The position numbers were made by a program, and so were the translations under genes. A stretch of DNA of 64,000 bases from Actinomycetota bacterium. GTDB taxonomy: Bacteria > Actinomycetota > Acidimicrobiia > Acidimicrobiales > RAAP-2. Below, piece after piece: positions 58,615 to 64,000 of this stretch. Position 1 is the first letter of the stretch. Every line of letters starts with the position of its first letter. Location: contig JAJPJD010000007.1 in the NCBI GenBank assembly GCA_021324355.1, forward strand, positions 1 to 64,000. Reading direction: 5' to 3'. The notes beneath the pieces were generated by a model. The model did no database searches, was not told where the DNA came from, and saw nothing but the letters and a program-made list of their open reading frames with translations.

Positions 58615-59466
58615 TCAGCGGTGGAAGTCGAGCTCCGCGGGGAGATCCGTGTTCTTGGAGAGCTTCCAGCGGGCGGGACGCTTCTCCAGGAACGCCTCGA
58701 CCCCCTCCCGGGCGTCTGGCTGCTGGCCGGCCCAGCGGAACAGCACCCGCTCGCGTTCGAGCGCCCGGCGACGGTCGGTCTCGACCAGATACTGGCGGCC
58801 CAGCTGCTTGGTGATGGCGGCCGACACCGGGGCGACGTTGTCGGCGATGTCCCGCGCCATCGACCGCGCGACCTCGAGCACCTGGTCTCGCGGGACCGCC
58901 CTCGACACCAGGCCGATCTCTGCTGCTTCCTCCCCAGTGATGATGCGGCCGGTGAGGAGCAGATCCATGGCCCGTGCGTAGCCGATCATGCGAGGCAGCG
59001 ACCACAGGAGGTCAGCGTCGGGGATGACCCCCCGACGATTGAAGACGAAGCCGATCTTGGCGTCGCTGGCTGCGATCCTGATGTCGCAAGACACCGTCAT
59101 CGTCGCGCCAGCGCCCACGGCGGCGCCGTTGATGGCCGCGATGACCGGCGTCAGTAGCTCGGGTGCGTCGTAGACGGGGGCCGGGTACTTCGCATCCCAC
59201 GCTGACGGGTCCCGAGAGCCGTCAAAGGTCTCTCCTTTGGGTGCGAGGGCGGCTCCGGCACAGAACGCCCGTCCCGCTCCTGTGAGCACGATGGCTCTGA
59301 TCTCGTCGTCGGCGTCCAGCCGGGCGTACGCGTGGCGTAGCTCACGGTGCATACGCCAATCCCAAGCATTCATCTGCTCCGGCCGGTTCAACGTAACGAT
59401 GGCGATCGGCCCGTCACGGTCCACGGCAATCGATTCGTACTCAGTTCCATGAACTGTCGTCGTCAT
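58615..59466 (-). CDS. enoyl-CoA hydratase/isomerase (crotonase family)
   Basis: This is a 283-residue crotonase-fold protein. The oxyanion-hole segments are GAGRAFCAGAALAPKG and INGAAVGAGATMTVSCDIRI. IGFVFNRRGVIPDADLLWSL follows; Asp in the place of the usual second catalytic Glu suggests a subgroup other than classical hydratase. It overlaps the upstream CoA-transferase gene by 4 nt on the same strand, so both act in one CoA-ester pathway. Exact substrate unknown. Confidence 0.9.
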   Translation of the reverse strand: MTTTVHGTEYESIAVDRDGPIAIVTLNRPEQMNAWDWRMHRELRHAYARLDADDEIRAIVLTGAGRAFCAGAALAPKGETFDGSRDPSAWDAKYPAPVYDAPELLTPVIAAINGAAVGAGATMTVSCDIRIAASDAKIGFVFNRRGVIPDADLLWSLPRMIGYARAMDLLLTGRIITGEEAAEIGLVSRAVPRDQVLEVARSMARDIADNVAPVSAAITKQLGRQYLVETDRRRALERERVLFRWAGQQPDAREGVEAFLEKRPARWKLSKNTDLPAELDFHR

Positions 59467-62042
59467 GATCGTTCCTTTCCTTCCCTGCTTGCTGAGCTGT
59501 GAGGTTCTCCAGGGTTGAGGACCTTCGCGTCGACGTACCCACTCTCTGCAGCCCGTCCGGCAGCCACTGGCCGGTCGGCGAGGACCCCGGAGCGAGCAAG
59601 CTCGCCTACTCGCTTCGAGGTCATGCCCAAGAGCGTGGTCAGCAGCGATGCGTTGTGCTCACCGAAGCACGGCGCCGGCCGGATCACGGCACCCTTGGTC
59701 CGCGCCAGGTGATAGGAGAGGGTTGGGTAGAGGTGGCGACCGGCTTCGGGATGCACCAGCTCTTGGCTGAACCCCGTCGAACGGAGCACCGGGTCGGCCC
59801 ACAGGTCGGCACCGTTCGCCACCGGTGCGGCAGGCACCCCGGCGGCCTGCAGGCGGGAAGCCGCTTCCAGCTTGGAGAGGCCCCGCGTCCATGCGGAGAT
59901 GATCGCGTCCAGCTCCGATCGATGCAGCTGGCGTGAGGCCAGATCGGCGAACCGCGCCGATTGCCTCAGGTCGGGGCGCCCGATGACCTGGCAGAGGGCT
60001 GCCCACTCGTCGTCGGTCCTGACGGCCACCACCACCCACTCGTCGTCACCCTGTGCCGGGTAGGCCTCGTGGGGGGCCGCGTCGTCGAGTGCGTTGCCAT
60101 TGGGGGGTCGCACGATGCCGCCCTCGGCCTGCTGGAGCACGAGTTCGCCAATCCAGTGGATTCCAGCCTCGGTTTGGGGGACCACGACCCGGCATCCCTC
60201 GCCCCGGCGCCGCCGGAGGTTGAGGGCGATCAAAGTCGCGGCGACCGCGTTGAGCCCGCCGATCGGGTCGAGGTACGCAGGCCCGGTCAGCACGGGCACG
60301 CCATCGCCGTAACCCATGCAGGCAGCCATTCCGCAGGCAGCCTCCATCGTCTTGCCCATCCCCTGGTGCCCGCTGTCCGGGCCACCTGGACCGAACGCGG
60401 GCATCTCGACCACGACGATCCGCGGGTTCAAGGCCCGCAGAGCCGGGTAATCGATGCCGAGCCGGGGCAGCACTCCGGGGGCGAAGTTCGTGATCACCAC
60501 GTCAGAGACCCGGACCAGTTCACCGAAGACGTCGAGGGCCCCTTCGACCTTTAGGTCGAGGCCCACGGAAAGCTTGCCCTGGCCTTGGGTGTTGAAGAGG
60601 ACGCAGCGGTTCCATGGGTGCTCACCGGGATCCCCATCTGGGTACCACTCGCGTCGAGAGCCATCGGGCGCGCCTCGCCATGAGTCCATGTGGCTGGGGG
60701 CGTCGATCTTGATCACCTCGGCACCGAGGTAGGCGAGGCTCCGGGCAGCGAACGGCCCGGCCCAGGCGGTCGTCATGTCCAAGACGCGGAGCCCAGCCAG
60801 GGGGCCGGGGTGATCCGGGCGGGTCTGTCGGTGGTGGGACAAGGTGTCCTCGGGCGCGCTCGATGGGATCGGCCACCGCTCCGACTCCCAGGTTTCCGAA
60901 GAGCCGAGCCCGGACTGGAGTCTTGGGGTGGGTGCGACTCCTACGTACGGAGACTCTCCGATCGAGAAGGGCGGGCCGAGGGCAGCCTCCGAACTGCCGT
61001 CGCCCGTATCACAGCGGCGTACAAGACGACGCGCCTCCCATTGTGGGGAAGAAACGAGGACCTCGAGAGGAGCGACGACCTCAGCACTGATCCGCTCTCG
61101 TTGAAGCGCGTCGACCAGGTCACTAGCCCTCCAGGTCCTGGCTCGATCCTGCAGCCGTTGGACGGCGAGTTCCCAGTGCTGGTGACGGCCGGCCTGGGTG
61201 GCAAATCGGTCGTCTTGGAGGAGTTCTTCCAAATTGAAGACCGAGCACAGCCCTTCCCAGTTGCGAACGGCGAAGAGAACCATCCAAAGATCAGAGCACT
61301 TGAGCAGGGCCAAGAATCCGGGATATCGCTGCCGGCTCTCGAAGGTCTTGCTGTAGCTGTACTGGCTGATGAAGTTCTGGCCGATCGCGGCGAGCGACTC
61401 GAACACCGTTGCCTCGACACGTTGCCCAAGGCCGGAATCCCAGCGCTCCTCGAGCGCGGCAAGTACCGAGATGCAGGCGGTGGTGCCACAGGCGTAGTAG
61501 GCACGGTGCCCCAGTCCATAGAGCGGTTGGCGGTCGGGGCGACCCGTCATGTACATCGTGCCCGAGAGGGCCTGATGGATCATCTCGCTTCCGCGCCAGC
61601 CACGGTAGCGGCCTTCGTCGGGGAACTCGGCCACGACGCACTCGATGACCGTCGGGTTCAGCGCAAAGGGCAAGTGTGTCTCTCGATCGTGAACGACGAC
61701 GTCAGCGGCAGCAGCCAGGGCTGAAAGGGATCGTTCAGCCTTCGGATCATCGAGGTCCAAGGTCAGTGACCGCTTTCCCTGATTCAGGTGTCGGAAGAGC
61801 AACGACCCCACATGGTCAGATCCATCGTCGAGGCGGGGGCCCAACCAACGGGTCGGCGACCCACCTGGGGGCTCGATCAGAATGCACTCGGCACCGAAGG
61901 CGCTGAGCAGCTTGGCGCAGTACTGCCCTGCGATCCCCCTGCTGAGATCGAGCACCCGCAACCCTTCGAGGGCTGGAGTCGGGTCGGTGGTCGCGTCGCG
62001 TCCACTGTTCGCGGCTGCCGGACCGTCCACTCGCGCCCCCAA
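59463..62042 (-). CDS. tandem class III CoA-transferase (CaiB/BaiF), two fused domains
   Basis: The 859-residue protein has two CaiB/BaiF domains. The first covers residues about 25-390 (LEGLRVLDLSRGIAGQYCAK). The second covers about 415-830 (LAGLRVLDMTTAWAGPFAAR, LGAEVIKIDAPSHMDSW). Single-domain members are about 400 residues. The usual catalytic Asp (GYDxxxQA) appears as Glu in the first half (GSEMIHQALSG) and as Gly in the second (GMGKTMEAACGM), although both patterns recur in subfamilies. The start is a TTG at 62042; GTG 62030 is an alternative and neither has a convincing ribosome-binding site. It is followed on the same strand by an enoyl-CoA hydratase gene. Confidence 0.88.
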   Translation of the reverse strand: MGARVDGPAAANSGRDATTDPTPALEGLRVLDLSRGIAGQYCAKLLSAFGAECILIEPPGGSPTRWLGPRLDDGSDHVGSLLFRHLNQGKRSLTLDLDDPKAERSLSALAAAADVVVHDRETHLPFALNPTVIECVVAEFPDEGRYRGWRGSEMIHQALSGTMYMTGRPDRQPLYGLGHRAYYACGTTACISVLAALEERWDSGLGQRVEATVFESLAAIGQNFISQYSYSKTFESRQRYPGFLALLKCSDLWMVLFAVRNWEGLCSVFNLEELLQDDRFATQAGRHQHWELAVQRLQDRARTWRASDLVDALQRERISAEVVAPLEVLVSSPQWEARRLVRRCDTGDGSSEAALGPPFSIGESPYVGVAPTPRLQSGLGSSETWESERWPIPSSAPEDTLSHHRQTRPDHPGPLAGLRVLDMTTAWAGPFAARSLAYLGAEVIKIDAPSHMDSWRGAPDGSRREWYPDGDPGEHPWNRCVLFNTQGQGKLSVGLDLKVEGALDVFGELVRVSDVVITNFAPGVLPRLGIDYPALRALNPRIVVVEMPAFGPGGPDSGHQGMGKTMEAACGMAACMGYGDGVPVLTGPAYLDPIGGLNAVAATLIALNLRRRRGEGCRVVVPQTEAGIHWIGELVLQQAEGGIVRPPNGNALDDAAPHEAYPAQGDDEWVVVAVRTDDEWAALCQVIGRPDLRQSARFADLASRQLHRSELDAIISAWTRGLSKLEAASRLQAAGVPAAPVANGADLWADPVLRSTGFSQELVHPEAGRHLYPTLSYHLARTKGAVIRPAPCFGEHNASLLTTLLGMTSKRVGELARSGVLADRPVAAGRAAESGYVDAKVLNPGEPHSSASREGKERS

Positions 62043-62201
62043 GAAGATCCCCGAAGGAAGATATCGTCGACTGAGGTAACGGTATAGCCTGGGTTGTGAG
62101 AGTGGTCAACTAGCGGGTCGCCCTGCTCAGATTCCCGATTCGATCTCAACGATCCAGAAGGAAGCTGGTAAACTCGGCGGTTTGCGAGACCCCGGTCCTA
62201 C

Positions 62202-62230
62202 TTGACCGTTTCTCGCTGGGCCCGCATACT
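62202..62230 (+). promoter_or_regulatory. promoter-like pair TTGACC-17-CATACT
   Basis: TTGACC (62202-62207) and CATACT (62225-62230) are 17 nt apart. They would start a transcript about 45 nt ahead of the AGGAGG that precedes the plus-strand hydratase gene. Confidence 0.45.
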
Positions 62231-62239
62231 CGTGCGATA

Positions 62240-62249
62240 TAGGTACCTA
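62240..62249. promoter_or_regulatory. TAGGTACCTA palindrome downstream of the promoter
   Basis: A perfect 10-nt palindrome lies just past the predicted transcription start, where a repressor would block elongation or initiation. Its short length makes chance occurrence possible. Confidence 0.25.
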
Positions 62250-62326
62250 AGAAGCCTGAAGCACTCCCACGTTGAGGAGGAACCACGCCACCGTTTCGTA
62301 CGATCCGGGTAGAGACTGAAGGGCCG

Positions 62327-63127
62327 TTGTGCTGGCTCACGCTCGACCGGCCCGACAAGGGCAATGCGCTGAACCCCGATGTCCTGGACGAGATTGACGG
62401 CGCGCTCACCGCGCTCGCCGGCGATCCCGTCGTCAAGGTCTTGGTCCTGCGAGGTCAAGGGCGAGGCTTTTGCTCCGGCCACGAACTCGGTCGAGACCGC
62501 GGCCCCGATGACGTGCTGTCGGTCATGGCTCGGCTCCACCGGCCCTTCGCCACGTTCCGGCGTCTTTGGGACTTTCCCAAACCGGTCATTGCCAGCGTCC
62601 ACGGCTACTGCTTTGGGGCCGCCACTCAGCTCTGCTCTTCCTGCGACCTCGTGGTCGTGGCCGACGATGCGACGATCGGCCTTCCCCGTCTCCCGATGGG
62701 CGCTGGTCTCACTCCACCGATGCTGGCGCTGACCATCGGCCTGCGCCGCGCCAAGGAGCTGGCGTTTGACATCGGGTCGACGATGGACGGACGGACCGCT
62801 GCGCAATGGGGTTGGGCCAACCGGAGCGTCCCAGCCGACCGGCTCCAGGCAGAGGTGGAAGGGTTAGCACGCCGAATTGCCCGTGCCCCCGCGGCAGTCT
62901 TGGCCGGGCAGAAGGCCACGCTCAACCGGGTTGCCGAGCAACAGGGCTTCTGGGAAGCGGCCACGATCGGCATCGAGATGGACGCCCTTCACCACTACGC
63001 GCGAACTGGGGCTCCGACTTCGGAAGCGATTCGCAAGTTAGGGGTCAAGGGTGCTCTCGAGCTCTTTGAACGTGGAGGACTTGGCGTGGCAAACGCTGGT
63101 GACGTTTCTGGTTCAACTGAAATCTGA
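62327..63127 (+). CDS. enoyl-CoA hydratase/isomerase (crotonase family), 5' end uncertain
   Basis: The crotonase-fold protein shows 266 residues from TTG 62327. Oxyanion-hole segments are GQGRGFCSGHELGRDRG and VHGYCFGAATQLCSSCDLVV, followed by IGLPRLPMGAGLTPPML. The family N-terminal strand actually begins earlier in this frame (PPFRTIRVETEGPLCWLTLD), just after a strong AGGAGG at 62275-62280. No ATG, GTG or TTG lies between, only ACG at 62285. Either a non-standard ACG start is used, the start codon has mutated, or the short TTG form is made. It is divergent from the CoA-transferase and overlaps the ABC gene (TGATG). Confidence 0.85.
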   Translation: MCWLTLDRPDKGNALNPDVLDEIDGALTALAGDPVVKVLVLRGQGRGFCSGHELGRDRGPDDVLSVMARLHRPFATFRRLWDFPKPVIASVHGYCFGAATQLCSSCDLVVVADDATIGLPRLPMGAGLTPPMLALTIGLRRAKELAFDIGSTMDGRTAAQWGWANRSVPADRLQAEVEGLARRIARAPAAVLAGQKATLNRVAEQQGFWEAATIGIEMDALHHYARTGAPTSEAIRKLGVKGALELFERGGLGVANAGDVSGSTEI

Positions 63128-64000
63128 TGCCCAGCAGCGCTGCGACCTTTGATCGTTTTGGCTCGATCGCCGGTGATCAACAGCTTGCGACGGTGCTCTC
63201 GCTTCAGGGGTTCGGTCTTGAGCTCGCGGGAACAAACTTGCTCGACGATGTCACGTTCTCGCTGAGACGTGGAGAAGTCCTCGGCCTAGTAGGCGAAAGC
63301 GGAAGCGGAAAGACCTTGACCGGTCTGAGCATTCTGGGCCTTGCGCCGCCAGGATCCAAGCTGCGGGGGAGCATCCGGTTCAAGGGTCGCGAACTAGTCG
63401 GGGCTTCCTCAGACACCGTTCGATCCTTGCGGGGAAGTCAGCTGGCCATGATCTTTCAGGAGCCTCGATCATCTCTCAATCCTGCGATCTCCATCGGGCG
63501 CCAGATCGTGGACGTCATCCGAGTGCACGACCGAGGCATGAGCCGTCAAGACGCCCGTTCCCGAGCGGTCGAGTTGCTCGGCCAGGTCGGAATTCCCAAC
63601 CCACGGGCTCTCTTCGGTGCATATCCACATGAACTGTCCGGAGGAATGTGCCAACGGGCCATGATCGCCATGGCGTTGTCCGGCGAGCCAGAGGTTCTGG
63701 TCGCCGACGAACCGACCACTGCGCTGGACGTCACCGTTCAGGCACAGATCGTCAAGCTTCTCCGATCGATCGCTGACGAGCGTGCGTTGGCCGTTCTGCT
63801 CATCTCTCACAACCTCGCGGTCGTCGGAACGGTGTGCGACCGGGTAGCCACGATGTACTGCGGACAGGTAGTGAACGTCGATTCAGTCACCGACGCTCTC
63901 ACCTCCCCAAGCCATCCCTACACGATGGCGCTGGTTCTCGCGGCCCTCCGGGCGTCCTTGTCAAGCTCCGGTGCTGGTCATGAAGCCAGCAACGAGTTGA
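63127..64000 (+). CDS. ABC transporter ATP-binding protein, oligopeptide/nickel (DppD/OppD) type, 3' end outside window
   Basis: 291 codons are visible before the window edge. Walker A is GLVGESGSGKTLTGLSI, the Q-loop is AMIFQEPRSSLNP, the signature is LSGGMCQRAMIAMAL, Walker B is EVLVADEPTTALDVT and the H-loop is LLISHNLAVVG. SPSHPYTMAL is the OppD/DppD C-terminal motif that precedes the family-specific Cys/oligopeptide tail. It starts at ATG 63127, sharing one base with the hydratase stop. Membrane and binding subunits are presumably downstream. Pairing with CoA-ester enzymes suggests uptake of a catabolised organic substrate. Confidence 0.88.
   Translation, partial: MPSSAATFDRFGSIAGDQQLATVLSLQGFGLELAGTNLLDDVTFSLRRGEVLGLVGESGSGKTLTGLSILGLAPPGSKLRGSIRFKGRELVGASSDTVRSLRGSQLAMIFQEPRSSLNPAISIGRQIVDVIRVHDRGMSRQDARSRAVELLGQVGIPNPRALFGAYPHELSGGMCQRAMIAMALSGEPEVLVADEPTTALDVTVQAQIVKLLRSIADERALAVLLISHNLAVVGTVCDRVATMYCGQVVNVDSVTDALTSPSHPYTMALVLAALRASLSSSGAGHEASNEL

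Noticed and set aside
1-64000. CRISPR arrays or tandem repeats
   Set aside because: No regularly spaced direct repeats were noticed anywhere in the window.

Overview
This 64 kb window is chromosomal DNA from a high-GC actinobacterium, probably a member of Acidimicrobiia or a related deep lineage (taxonomy is inference). Support comes from a mycothiol glycosyltransferase (mshA), a rex-hemA-hemC-cobA/hemD-hemB-hemL cluster, a qcrCAB set with a diheme QcrC beside ctaE, HelD, and a gene order shared with the mycobacterial mshA-YbjN-proC-excisionase-hem neighbourhood. Genes are tightly packed, ATGA, GTGA and TGATG overlaps are common, and several genes have a TANNNT -10 element 5 to 9 nt before the start codon, which implies leaderless mRNAs.

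Layout. 1-4.5 kb is accessory DNA: the end of a SLOG-fold gene, a divergent SRPBCC gene and ECF sigma factor around a 33-nt perfect palindrome, a graveyard of three unrelated mobile-element remnants, an unrecognised small gene and tRNA-Lys(UUU). 4.5-9.7 kb encodes a Liv-type uptake system from two fused genes: LivH-LivM, and an unusual MFS-LivF-LivG triple fusion. 9.7-12.4 kb holds two divergent citrate synthase homologues, one with CBS domains and one with a MerR-type DNA-binding domain, separated by a MerR-like operator/promoter. 12.4-14 kb is a nickel superoxide dismutase locus (sodN, sodX, an XRE regulator and a tiny zinc-ribbon protein). 14-19 kb carries mshA, a YbjN protein, proC, a small HTH protein, a SAM hydrolase and a DUF1707/FGG-repeat/adenylyl cyclase fusion. 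19-26 kb is rex plus the C5 pathway for tetrapyrroles.

26-43 kb holds a divergent geranylgeranyl-reductase-like (menaquinone-reductase-like) flavoprotein and a complete 14-gene nuoA-N operon. 43-49 kb has a HAD protein and a DUF488 protein, then a minus-strand operon hemE-hemH-hemY-lnt. 49-56 kb has HelD and ctaE-qcrC-qcrA-qcrB. 56-58.5 kb has an MFS exporter and an acyl-CoA thioesterase. 58.6-64 kb is a CoA-ester catabolic block: two enoyl-CoA hydratases, a tandem class III CoA-transferase and an oligopeptide-type ABC ATPase cut by the window edge.

Functionally the core is respiratory: heme synthesis feeds the bc complex and oxidase, complex I feeds menaquinone to QcrB, and Rex links NADH/NAD+ to heme supply. 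The most unusual items are the MFS-LivF-LivG fusion, the MerR-citrate synthase with its apparent own operator, the cyclase fusion, and an Lnt homologue whose nucleophilic cysteine is a serine.
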